The notes under the pieces are model-generated. The model did not search any database. It saw nothing but the letters and a program-made list of their open reading frames with translations, and was not told the DNA's origin. A stretch of DNA of 14,568 nt from the NCBI GenBank assembly GCA_964427825.1, contig CAYRUU010000023.1, positions 1 through 14,568 of the forward strand, in the 5' to 3' direction. Shown here piece after piece: positions 7,245 through 14,432 of this stretch. The first letter of the stretch is position 1. Each line of letters opens with the position of its first letter. Both the position numbers and the translations under genes were made by a program. The stretch comes from GCA-2747515 sp964427825 (GTDB taxonomy: Bacteria > Patescibacteriota > Minisyncoccia > Moranbacterales > GCA-2747515).

Positions 7245-7331
7245 TGTCGGCTCTTGAAGCACGGTCAGAGAAGAGTGAATGCTATGGTTCACGTCAGGAG
7301 ACGTGAACCAGCAAAAGGATCTGAACCGACA
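7245..7331. other. structured inverted-repeat element between nlpE-like gene and ddl
   Basis: A perfect 11-bp stem, TGGTTCACGTC (7285-7295) with GACGTGAACCA (7300-7310), closes on the loop AGGA. It is enclosed by a weaker outer pairing of TGTCGG (7245-7250) with CCGACA (7326-7331), and a 5-bp side pairing CTCTT/AAGAG (7251-7255, 7271-7275). No T run follows on either strand, so it does not look like an ordinary intrinsic terminator. It may be a structured leader or small RNA, an mRNA 3'-end stabiliser, or a dispersed palindromic repeat. Confidence 0.55.
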
Positions 7332-7373
7332 AGGGTACATTGACGAAAGAAGTATTTCCCTAAAAAATAGGGA

Positions 7374-7417
7374 TACTGTACACTGGGAGATGGGGAAGAG
7401 GGGGTTTTTATACAGTA
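7374..7417. other. dyad upstream of ddl
   Basis: TACTGTA (7374-7380) and TACAGTA (7411-7417) are exact inverted copies 30 nt apart, the second ending 13 bp before the ddl ATG. The purine-rich tract between them (7384-7404) contains GGGGAAGAGGGGG. This could be a regulatory hairpin or spaced operator half-sites. A TATACA -10-like hexamer (7409-7414) overlaps the right half-site. Confidence 0.35.
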
Positions 7418-7430
7418 AGCAACACCTTCT

Positions 7431-8495
7431 ATGAAAAAGCGTGTACAGCGGACAAAGAAAATCACGGTGGCGGTATTCTATGGCGGCAAATCATCGGAGC
7501 ATGATGTGTCACTCCTGTCGGCAAAAAATGTGGTGTCGGCAATTGATGAGAAGAAATACCGCATGGTCTTGGTGGCGATTGATCGTGATGGGCACTGGTG
7601 GGAGGGGCGGCGGCGCGATCTGCAACGCGGCGCGATTGATGCATTTGATGGACGCGCGCATGTGGCGATGGATTATGTAAAAGGTGCATGCGTGCTGCGC
7701 AAGGGTAACAGCACCACAAAGATTGGCGTGGTGTTTCCGGTTTTGCATGGGCGCAATGGCGAAGACGGATCGTTGCAGGGACTGTGTCAAATGTATGGCG
7801 TGCCGTGTGTCGGTCCCGGCATCTTGGGATCGGCAGTGGGCATGGACAAGGATGTGGCAAAGCGTTTGTTGCGCGATGCGCAACTACCAATTGCCGATTT
7901 TTTGGTGTTTACACGCGGAGAGAAAAGTGCAATTACCTATGGGCGCGTGGCGCGTGCGTTGGGTGTACCGTTTTTCGTGAAGCCGGCAAATGCCGGATCA
8001 TCGGTCGGTGTGCACAAGGTGACCAAGCAGGGTGAGTTTGCGGCGGCACTGACGGATGCATTTCGCCACGATGAAAAGATTCTTGTGGAGCAATACATTG
8101 ATGGCAAAGAAGTAGAGTGTTCGGTACTTGGTGCCGCTGGAAACTTGTCCGTGTCGGTACCGGGTGAGATTGTGCCGACGCACGATTTCTATTCCTATGA
8201 CGCGAAGTATCATGATGACAAGGGTGCTACGATGGCAATTCCGGCGCACATTCCCGTTGGCACAGCGCGCTCTGTGCAGACGATGGCGGCGAAAGTAATG
8301 GAGGTGTTATGCTGCGACGGCATGGCGCGCGTGGATTTTTTCGTCACGGCAAAAAATGACATTTACATCAATGAAATCAACACCATCCCCGGTTTCACAG
8401 CAATCAGTATGTATCCGAAACTCTGGGAAGCAAGCGGACTGTCGCAAAAACGTTTGATGACAAAACTGCTAACGTTGGCATGTGCAAAGAAATAA
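7431..8495 (+). CDS. ddl: D-alanine--D-alanine ligase
   Basis: This 354-residue ATP-grasp enzyme joins two D-alanines for the peptidoglycan stem peptide in the cytoplasm. N-terminal domain: VFYGGKSSEHDVSLLSA with the conserved Glu23. Central ATP-binding domain: Lys184 in FFVKPANAGSSVG (Ser190-Ser191). The omega-loop reads FYSYDAKY with Tyr260 at the position of E. coli DdlB Tyr216, which favours D-Ala-D-Ala over D-Ala-D-lactate synthesis. C-terminal active site: ARVDFF (Arg300, Asp302) and INEINTIPGFT (Glu315, Asn317), the Mg-binding and phosphate-binding residues. All expected catalytic residues are present and the length is usual, so it should be active. A basic extension MKKRVQRTKK precedes the fold. 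The gene ends in a double stop TAA TAA. It is monocistronic, preceded by a 193-bp gap with dyads, and convergent with the next gene. Confidence 0.97.
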   Translation: MKKRVQRTKKITVAVFYGGKSSEHDVSLLSAKNVVSAIDEKKYRMVLVAIDRDGHWWEGRRRDLQRGAIDAFDGRAHVAMDYVKGACVLRKGNSTTKIGVVFPVLHGRNGEDGSLQGLCQMYGVPCVGPGILGSAVGMDKDVAKRLLRDAQLPIADFLVFTRGEKSAITYGRVARALGVPFFVKPANAGSSVGVHKVTKQGEFAAALTDAFRHDEKILVEQYIDGKEVECSVLGAAGNLSVSVPGEIVPTHDFYSYDAKYHDDKGATMAIPAHIPVGTARSVQTMAAKVMEVLCCDGMARVDFFVTAKNDIYINEINTIPGFTAISMYPKLWEASGLSQKRLMTKLLTLACAKK

Positions 8496-8515
8496 TAAGA
8501 ATAGGTGTTAGTGTC

Positions 8516-9643
8516 CTACTTGGTGATGGCAAACCCCAATAATTGACTGGCAATTTTTTGTGTGGGGCGTTCCGTGATGCTTTGTATTTCATCACCAAAT
8601 GCTTCTGTGATCGCCTCCGGAGACAGATTGTTGAGATTGCCGGAAATACGTACACCAAAGATTTGTTCTGCTGTTTCTTTGCTGGATGCGTCATAGACGT
8701 CAGTATTTTCCTGTGGTGCGGTGTCACGACTGGATAGCGATACGCCGATATAGGCGTCAATGGAGGGGAGAGCCTTCTGTTGTAATATTTTATTTTGCTG
8801 TATAATGTTGTGATCGGAAAGATCTTCTGCAACATGGGACATCTCATCCAAAAACTCGGTAAGGTCTTCCGGTGATAGGGCGCTTATGGTTTCTTGTGGC
8901 AGAAGACTTTGAATATCTGCACGCAGGGCACTTTCTATGGTGGTGGTGCGATCCTCGGTGGATTGTGGTGTCGTATGTTCTGCGGCGCCGTCATGACGAT
9001 ATGCCGCCTCCGGATTTTTTGTGGTGCCGAGGGGATTTATCAATTGTCGTGCGGCGGCAACACGTGCCTCTGTAATTTTTTTAGACAATAGCTCCTCCTG
9101 ATCCATTGTCAATGTGGAGGATATTTCTACGGGAAGAGATGCGGAAAATATACCTTCAAAGGTAGTATCGGCTTTGTCGGCAAATGCTTTTAGGTCTTCA
9201 AGCGCGTGCGCTTCCGCCAATTCTCTGCGGAGTGTTGTTCCCGTTGGGAGATCTTTGAGAGATGCGGGGAGATCTTTCGTGATTTCTGTTTCTGTGGAGG
9301 GCTGTTCATCATGGAGTGTGATCCACTCTTTGTGCGTTGCGGTGGTGGGATGCGGGTCTTGTACGCCGTGCGCATGTTCCGCTGCGCCAAACAGAAAAAG
9401 TCCGGCGGCTGCAGCTGCTATGGCTTTGCGCGCGATGATTTTTTGGAGTGTTGTCGTTTCTATGACATGTGCGTCACGTTTGATATTTTCTCCTGCAAGA
9501 AATGTGTCAATCTTCTTTGCACGTACTTCGGTATTGGTCTGTTCCGGGGTGTTTTCCGGTGTGTGGTTTGCCTGTTCAGTCGTTGGCAACTCCTGTCCTC
9601 CTCCTTCCGTCTTTGGCACATTGCGATGTTCAAAAGATGACAT
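8516..9643 (-). CDS. uncharacterised membrane-anchored protein, paralog of the upstream gene
   Basis: I do not recognise a named family. From ATG 9643 the product is 375 residues; a GTG at 9676 would extend it but overlap the upstream gene. A Ser/Thr/Glu-rich N-terminus (1-38) is followed by a helix with EVRAKKIDTFL (39-49), one short Ala-rich membrane span (about 72-88) after basic residues, and an acidic linker. A helical domain (about 178-276) is rich in Glu/Leu and contains RVAAARQLINP, TIESALRADIQSLLP and SALSPEDLTEFLDE. The C-terminal extension (277-375) is Ser/Gln-rich. The 178-276 domain aligns almost without gaps to residues 94-194 of the protein encoded just upstream, and the ARAKKID helix also has a counterpart there. 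It is probably the last gene of the minus-strand operon, 19 bp after its neighbour. Nothing indicates an enzymatic active site. Confidence 0.75.
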   Translation of the reverse strand: MSSFEHRNVPKTEGGGQELPTTEQANHTPENTPEQTNTEVRAKKIDTFLAGENIKRDAHVIETTTLQKIIARKAIAAAAAGLFLFGAAEHAHGVQDPHPTTATHKEWITLHDEQPSTETEITKDLPASLKDLPTGTTLRRELAEAHALEDLKAFADKADTTFEGIFSASLPVEISSTLTMDQEELLSKKITEARVAAARQLINPLGTTKNPEAAYRHDGAAEHTTPQSTEDRTTTIESALRADIQSLLPQETISALSPEDLTEFLDEMSHVAEDLSDHNIIQQNKILQQKALPSIDAYIGVSLSSRDTAPQENTDVYDASSKETAEQIFGVRISGNLNNLSPEAITEAFGDEIQSITERPTQKIASQLLGFAITK

Positions 9644-9662
9644 ATGTTCTTTGTTGCATGTC

Positions 9663-10430
9663 TTAAAAAGTTCCACGAATCATACCGCCATACGATGTAT
9701 TATCGCGCTTTTGCGGTCCATAGTGCTCTTCGTTGATACCGTCACGATCTTGGGTTTGGAGTTGTCCGATGGAAAAGTCAATGGAGCGATGCGCTTTATC
9801 TCCCTGGTCTTCCTTTTTTTGTTTTGTTCGTACTTTTTCCACTATGCGCAGAGTCTCGGAAACCTGTGACGCGTCGTCAAGGAGATAATCCATGTCTTCC
9901 TGTGATAACGCTGCGGCAAGTTTATCCGGAATGATAGCACGGATTGTGCCACGTAATGCCGTTTCAATCGTTTTGATACGTTCTTCCTCCAAAAAGCGCT
10001 GCTCGCGCGGTGCGTTTTGTATGGCTTCACGATAAGATTTTTCCGGGTGCATGTTCATATCTGCGCCGTCGGGATTCATGATGCGTTCCGCTGCTTCCAC
10101 GCGAAGATTCATGAGCTCTTTGTGAAAATCCGTACGCTCCGCCGGTGTCAATGCCGCATCAATTTCCGAAAAAAACGTGTAATCAAGATCGTCATACAAC
10201 TGTCCTTCTGGTGTTATGCTGACGGGCATTTCTTGTAGCGTTGTAACAAAATTTTCCACACTATCACTCCCAACTTCTCCCAGGAGCCCTTTTCTTTTTT
10301 TTATATGGTCTATTGTCACATCTTCTCGTAGATCACCGTATCTTGCTAATCCTTCGTTAAGCGTGTCTTGAATCCGTGCGGCACGAATCTCCGCAGGGGT
10401 TTCCTGACGCACCTCGGAAGTATTGCGCAT
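9663..10430 (-). CDS. uncharacterised soluble helical protein, paralog of the downstream gene
   Basis: The family is not recognised. From ATG 10430 the product is 255 residues, with no signal peptide or membrane span. It begins with AEIRAARIQDTLNEG (13-27), then a mixed region, then a charged helical domain (about 94-194) with RVEAAERIMNPDG, ERIKTIETALRGTIRAIIPDKL and ALSQEDMDYLLDD. The C-terminus is polar (195-255, KTKQKKEDQ-like, ending GGMIRGTF). The domain matches the membrane-anchored neighbour, so the two genes arose by tandem duplication. Start choice: ATG 10430 lies 16 bp after the preceding stop, behind a purine-rich AGGGAAAAAGAG. An in-frame ATG at 10496 would add MKPFENPSRPPTQERPDR... 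and overlap the upstream gene by 50 bp; the frame stays open to 10589. The acidic, Leu-rich helices suggest protein-protein interaction. Confidence 0.75.
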   Translation of the reverse strand: MRNTSEVRQETPAEIRAARIQDTLNEGLARYGDLREDVTIDHIKKRKGLLGEVGSDSVENFVTTLQEMPVSITPEGQLYDDLDYTFFSEIDAALTPAERTDFHKELMNLRVEAAERIMNPDGADMNMHPEKSYREAIQNAPREQRFLEEERIKTIETALRGTIRAIIPDKLAAALSQEDMDYLLDDASQVSETLRIVEKVRTKQKKEDQGDKAHRSIDFSIGQLQTQDRDGINEEHYGPQKRDNTSYGGMIRGTF

Positions 10431-10446
10431 TGGCTCTTTTTCCCTG

Positions 10447-10761
10447 TCAGGCCGCTCCTGCGTCGGCGGCCGCGATGGATTTTCGAAGGGTTTCATGGAG
10501 ATGCTTGTTAAAGATAAGGGAAAATTGTTGGAGGTGTTTGTCGGTTTCTTGAAACATGGCGGGGATTGCGTCTGGTTGGATGTCGGCATACTTTTGCAGG
10601 TTGTCCAGGTCCGTACTGCTCACGTTTTCCAGCAAATCGTCAAACGTTTGCTCTGTTGCCAACATGACGAGGTCTTGGGCGATTTTGTCCTTGCGTGGTT
10701 GGTCTAGATCGTCCAATTGCAGTGTGGTGATAATATATTCTTTGAGTGTGACGACGTTCAT
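10447..10761 (-). CDS. small helical protein, DUF5663-like
   Basis: The 104-residue protein is helical and acidic. Its N-terminal half (TLQLDDLDQPRKDKIAQDLV then FDDLLENV) fits the DUF5663 pattern seen in CPR genomes: a short LGL..LP...K..... helix followed by a second helix. The C-terminal half (52-104) has DLDNLQKYADIQPDAIPAMF, which resembles the same arrangement. No catalytic motif is evident and the function is unknown. The ATG at 10761 is 21 bp downstream of the RtcB-like stop and has no Shine-Dalgarno sequence. The first three codons (ATG AAC GTC) fall inside the 2129-bp duplication, whose left edge is at 10753, so this gene marks one breakpoint. It belongs to the minus-strand operon that continues with the paralog pair. 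Confidence 0.6.
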   Translation of the reverse strand: MNVVTLKEYIITTLQLDDLDQPRKDKIAQDLVMLATEQTFDDLLENVSSTDLDNLQKYADIQPDAIPAMFQETDKHLQQFSLIFNKHLHETLRKSIAAADAGAA

Positions 10762-12439
10762 AGCATCGCGTGGTGTTATGGATTAATACATAATGACGTG
10801 CACGGGGCGCATCGTGGCAACGACATGGGCAATACCGTTGTCTTCCACGCCTTCAATGACACGCGCGATATTTTTGTAGCGGGCAGAATCTTGATTGACG
10901 ACGATGGAGGACTTGGCATTGTGCAGGGTGATGCCCTTTTGGTGCATTTTGGCGAAGAGTTCGTCTTTTGTGGTGATGGATTGTTCGTCGGTATTGGTGC
11001 CTTTGCCAGTGCCGTGTGGCGCGGAAAAGAAGCTGTCGTGATTGCGGTCGGTTCCGACGCAGATGTATGCATCGGTGCTCATGGACGATGGGATAAACGC
11101 CGGCTCGCCTGTTATGGCAAAGACGGGGTGGTGGTGCATCTGCGACGGACCGAATGCGCGCGATGTGTTGGAGCGATGTACCCACACGTCCGCGTCAAAG
11201 TGGTGTTCGCGCGTGATGGAGATGTGTGGCATGTCGTAGATGAGGCGCATGTGTGCGTCGCGCCCGAGGATGTCGTGTACGGCGGTGGCGATATTGTGTG
11301 TGATGACGGCGCGGTTTGCCGTGCCGAAATTGGACGCCGCCGCGCGGGCACGCATATAGAGTTCGCCGTCAGGACCATCGCCGTCATAGGTCAAAAGGCG
11401 ATTGTCGCCGCGCATATGGCGCACGATTTTTTCTTGCATCTTTTTGTAGACGGCTTTTTTGGTGGTGCGAAAGGTCAACCGCCCCAGCGCCACCATCAGT
11501 GCCTGCGAGAAATGTTCGGGCTTTTTGGCCGTGTGCGTGTACATGGTGTATTGTCCCAGGATACCCGATCCCGTGTGGATCATAAACAGGTATTGCCCTT
11601 TGGTGATGCCTAGCTGTCGGGCTTTTGCGGGATCTGCAATGTCGGTGACTTTCATGAGGTCTACGAAGTGATTGCCTGCGGCGCCAATCACACCCAGCCG
11701 CAGCTGTGCAAAGTGCATGTACAGGCGGGGGATGGCGTCAAAGATGTCTTGTCGCGTCATTTCGCGATCAAAAAAATTGCCACCGCTCTGCGTGTTGTGC
11801 AATTCATCGGCGGTGGTGATGCCGAAGTGCTCTATGGCGGCAATGGTGCCACGACGGCAAATATCCACAATCGTGCGAAATGGCGCATACGTGCCGATGA
11901 ATTTTTTGGTGGGTACGACGGCAGTGAGTCGTTGAAACAGGCGATCCAGTTCTTCCGACGTGGTGTTGGTGTCGGTGAGTGATGTGGCAACAAGGCGCAT
12001 ACCGCAGTTGGGGTCGGAGTCGTTCACTTGTGGGAGGATGTATTTTTCGGAAACGATCGTCGTGCCGGATGCATTTTTGCGCCCTGGCTTGGAGGACACA
12101 TCGGGCATGGCGACGGTGTAGCGAAACAGCGTGTCTTTGTTGGATGCGATGTCTTCCACTTTGGCAAACGTTTCCGCATCCGGCAACAAATCGCGGCTCA
12201 TGAAAAATGCCGCCGGCACGTCCATACGCGGCGTTTTGAATGTGAAGCGGTGCGGGGACTCCTCGGTGATGTGTTCGCTAAAGGTTGTTGTAGAGGTCTT
12301 CATAGGTGTGAGCAATGAGAGAAATGGAAAATGTGTCGTGCGCAAACGCTGCGGCGTTTTTGCTGAGGCGCGTACGTGCAGCAGGATCTTGTGCAAGACG
12401 CACAATGGCGTCTGCCAGAGTATCGCTATCCAGCGTGGG
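10753..12439. repeat. tandem direct duplication, copy 1 (visible identical part)
   Basis: This segment recurs at 12882-14568, an offset of 2129 bp. The left edge is sharp: base 10752 is C while 12881 is T, and identity begins at GACGTTCA in both. All reading frames on both strands give the same translations in the two copies, which implies 100% or near-100% nucleotide identity, silent sites included. The full unit is 10753-12881. Copy 1 contains the start of the DUF5663-like gene, the whole RtcB-like gene and the 3' part of the GT4 gene. Confidence 0.97.
10783..12303 (-). CDS. divergent RtcB-family RNA ligase-like protein, copy 1
   Basis: The 506-residue product follows the RtcB fold from end to end. 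RtcB is a GTP- and Mn-dependent ligase that seals RNA 2',3'-cyclic phosphate to 5'-OH ends in tRNA splicing and RNA repair. Visible landmarks: AMPDVS (65-70); metal ligands D97 and C100 in DSDPNCGM; N211-H212 in GAAGNHFVDL; H243 in MIHTGSG; H360 in DMPHIS; PSSMST (405-410) for the guanine loop; and H430 in SAPHGTGK, the residue guanylylated in RtcB. The C-terminus RYKNIARVIEG...VHVIMY matches the family's end. Changes from E. coli RtcB: the Arg of HSGSR is Gly247, the Arg of HGAGR is Lys434, and the Lys of TRKGA is Ser378. About 100 residues longer than E. coli RtcB. Start ATG 12303 overlaps the GT4 gene by 26 bp. It may be a ligase with altered specificity or a non-ligase paralog. Confidence 0.85.
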   Translation of the reverse strand: MKTSTTTFSEHITEESPHRFTFKTPRMDVPAAFFMSRDLLPDAETFAKVEDIASNKDTLFRYTVAMPDVSSKPGRKNASGTTIVSEKYILPQVNDSDPNCGMRLVATSLTDTNTTSEELDRLFQRLTAVVPTKKFIGTYAPFRTIVDICRRGTIAAIEHFGITTADELHNTQSGGNFFDREMTRQDIFDAIPRLYMHFAQLRLGVIGAAGNHFVDLMKVTDIADPAKARQLGITKGQYLFMIHTGSGILGQYTMYTHTAKKPEHFSQALMVALGRLTFRTTKKAVYKKMQEKIVRHMRGDNRLLTYDGDGPDGELYMRARAAASNFGTANRAVITHNIATAVHDILGRDAHMRLIYDMPHISITREHHFDADVWVHRSNTSRAFGPSQMHHHPVFAITGEPAFIPSSMSTDAYICVGTDRNHDSFFSAPHGTGKGTNTDEQSITTKDELFAKMHQKGITLHNAKSSIVVNQDSARYKNIARVIEGVEDNGIAHVVATMRPVHVIMY

Positions 12440-12881
12440 TAGTATAACATTGATTGCGGGGTTTGAAAACTCCGCAAGGCGCGGTAAGTGGGAAGCGATC
12501 ACAGGCTTTTCGCAGAGGTAGGGTTCCACCATCGCCAGCGGTACGTCAAATTTGCCGCGCATGTCCGCAACGGGAAAGATGATGATGTCGGAAAGGTTGT
12601 ACACGGCGTTCATGTTGCTGTAGGTATCGGTGAAGCGCACGCGGTCAGCGATACCCAGCTGCATAAGGCGTGCCACAACGTCGCGTTTTTTGGCGGCGTC
12701 GGCAGCGTTTTTGATGCGGCAAGCGCAAAGATAAACGATGTGGGCGTTGGCGCCGCCCTGCCAGATGCGCGCAAACGCATCCACGATCAGGTCCGTGGCA
12801 CCAAGGCGCACAAACTCACCGGGATAGGTGACGATGATGGCGTCGGGTGCAATGCCCCATGCGCGAAGAAGGAGGGGGTCT
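12278..12881 (-). pseudogene. GT4 glycosyltransferase, 5'-truncated by the duplication junction
   Basis: About 200 codons encode the C-terminal nucleotide-sugar-binding half of a GT4 (glycosyltransferase group 1) enzyme. Evidence is the YPGEFVRLGATDLIVDAF entry strand, the FPVADMRGKFDVPLAMVEPYLCEKPVIAS donor-site segment with Asp and Glu at the E-x7-E positions, and a closing helix ending DLYNNL. The frame runs into the junction at 12881/12882, then hits a TGA at 12889-12887 with no in-frame ATG, so the N-terminal acceptor half is missing. A GTG at 12811 could start only a 177-residue fragment, which would lack a Rossmann domain and is unlikely to work. The stop overlaps the RtcB-like start by 26 bp. 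If the junction is an assembly error this is simply part of an intact gene. Confidence 0.85.
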
Positions 12882-12890
12882 GACGTTCAT
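12816..12890 (-). pseudogene. chimeric junction ORF: DUF5663-like start fused out of frame to GT4
   Basis: The second repeat copy supplies the ATG and next two codons of the DUF5663-like gene (12890-12882). Past the junction the frame enters the GT4 coding sequence in the wrong register and stops at TGA (12818-12816), giving a 24-residue peptide that begins MNVRPPPSSRMGH. It has no expected function and is recorded as the molecular scar of the duplication. Confidence 0.7.
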
Positions 12891-12911
12891 AGCATCGCGT
12901 GGTGTTATGGA

Positions 12912-14432
12912 TTAATACATAATGACGTGCACGGGGCGCATCGTGGCAACGACATGGGCAATACCGTTGTCTTCCACGCCTTCAATGACACGCGCGATAT
13001 TTTTGTAGCGGGCAGAATCTTGATTGACGACGATGGAGGACTTGGCATTGTGCAGGGTGATGCCCTTTTGGTGCATTTTGGCGAAGAGTTCGTCTTTTGT
13101 GGTGATGGATTGTTCGTCGGTATTGGTGCCTTTGCCAGTGCCGTGTGGCGCGGAAAAGAAGCTGTCGTGATTGCGGTCGGTTCCGACGCAGATGTATGCA
13201 TCGGTGCTCATGGACGATGGGATAAACGCCGGCTCGCCTGTTATGGCAAAGACGGGGTGGTGGTGCATCTGCGACGGACCGAATGCGCGCGATGTGTTGG
13301 AGCGATGTACCCACACGTCCGCGTCAAAGTGGTGTTCGCGCGTGATGGAGATGTGTGGCATGTCGTAGATGAGGCGCATGTGTGCGTCGCGCCCGAGGAT
13401 GTCGTGTACGGCGGTGGCGATATTGTGTGTGATGACGGCGCGGTTTGCCGTGCCGAAATTGGACGCCGCCGCGCGGGCACGCATATAGAGTTCGCCGTCA
13501 GGACCATCGCCGTCATAGGTCAAAAGGCGATTGTCGCCGCGCATATGGCGCACGATTTTTTCTTGCATCTTTTTGTAGACGGCTTTTTTGGTGGTGCGAA
13601 AGGTCAACCGCCCCAGCGCCACCATCAGTGCCTGCGAGAAATGTTCGGGCTTTTTGGCCGTGTGCGTGTACATGGTGTATTGTCCCAGGATACCCGATCC
13701 CGTGTGGATCATAAACAGGTATTGCCCTTTGGTGATGCCTAGCTGTCGGGCTTTTGCGGGATCTGCAATGTCGGTGACTTTCATGAGGTCTACGAAGTGA
13801 TTGCCTGCGGCGCCAATCACACCCAGCCGCAGCTGTGCAAAGTGCATGTACAGGCGGGGGATGGCGTCAAAGATGTCTTGTCGCGTCATTTCGCGATCAA
13901 AAAAATTGCCACCGCTCTGCGTGTTGTGCAATTCATCGGCGGTGGTGATGCCGAAGTGCTCTATGGCGGCAATGGTGCCACGACGGCAAATATCCACAAT
14001 CGTGCGAAATGGCGCATACGTGCCGATGAATTTTTTGGTGGGTACGACGGCAGTGAGTCGTTGAAACAGGCGATCCAGTTCTTCCGACGTGGTGTTGGTG
14101 TCGGTGAGTGATGTGGCAACAAGGCGCATACCGCAGTTGGGGTCGGAGTCGTTCACTTGTGGGAGGATGTATTTTTCGGAAACGATCGTCGTGCCGGATG
14201 CATTTTTGCGCCCTGGCTTGGAGGACACATCGGGCATGGCGACGGTGTAGCGAAACAGCGTGTCTTTGTTGGATGCGATGTCTTCCACTTTGGCAAACGT
14301 TTCCGCATCCGGCAACAAATCGCGGCTCATGAAAAATGCCGCCGGCACGTCCATACGCGGCGTTTTGAATGTGAAGCGGTGCGGGGACTCCTCGGTGATG
14401 TGTTCGCTAAAGGTTGTTGTAGAGGTCTTCAT
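12912..14432 (-). CDS. divergent RtcB-family RNA ligase-like protein, copy 2
   Basis: The translation is identical to the gene at 10783-12303, with the same 506-residue frame, metal ligands (D97, C100, H212, H243, H360), guanylylated-type His430 and substituted basic residues (Gly247, Ser378, Lys434). The start is ATG 14432, again overlapping the end of a GT4 gene by 26 bp. Because the sequences upstream also belong to the duplicated unit, this copy is probably preceded by the complete GT4 gene outside the window and may hold the ancestral position, with copy 1 the downstream duplicate next to the intact DUF5663-like gene. If real, both copies would be expressed from the same minus-strand transcript and would double the dosage. 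Confidence 0.83.
   Translation of the reverse strand: MKTSTTTFSEHITEESPHRFTFKTPRMDVPAAFFMSRDLLPDAETFAKVEDIASNKDTLFRYTVAMPDVSSKPGRKNASGTTIVSEKYILPQVNDSDPNCGMRLVATSLTDTNTTSEELDRLFQRLTAVVPTKKFIGTYAPFRTIVDICRRGTIAAIEHFGITTADELHNTQSGGNFFDREMTRQDIFDAIPRLYMHFAQLRLGVIGAAGNHFVDLMKVTDIADPAKARQLGITKGQYLFMIHTGSGILGQYTMYTHTAKKPEHFSQALMVALGRLTFRTTKKAVYKKMQEKIVRHMRGDNRLLTYDGDGPDGELYMRARAAASNFGTANRAVITHNIATAVHDILGRDAHMRLIYDMPHISITREHHFDADVWVHRSNTSRAFGPSQMHHHPVFAITGEPAFIPSSMSTDAYICVGTDRNHDSFFSAPHGTGKGTNTDEQSITTKDELFAKMHQKGITLHNAKSSIVVNQDSARYKNIARVIEGVEDNGIAHVVATMRPVHVIMY

Noticed and set aside
7317..7327. T-loop-like sequence (GGTTCAGATCC on the minus strand) suggesting a tRNA
   Set aside because: It would be at the 5' side of the folded region, and no acceptor stem, D-arm or anticodon arm can be arranged around it.
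8502..8518. Small hairpin TAGG/CCTA between the convergent ddl and paralog genes, as a terminator
   Set aside because: The stem is only 4 bp with a 9-nt loop and no T run on either strand.
9644..9676. GTG at 9676 as start of the membrane-anchored paralog
   Set aside because: It would overlap the upstream gene's end by 14 bp and add MELFKTCNKEH with no support; ATG 9643 gives a normal 19-bp intergenic gap.
10717..11613. 298-aa plus-strand open frame, repeated at 12828-13742
   Set aside because: It is the antisense shadow of the RtcB-like gene and is repeated only because the DNA is duplicated. The minus-strand frame has unmistakable RtcB motifs.
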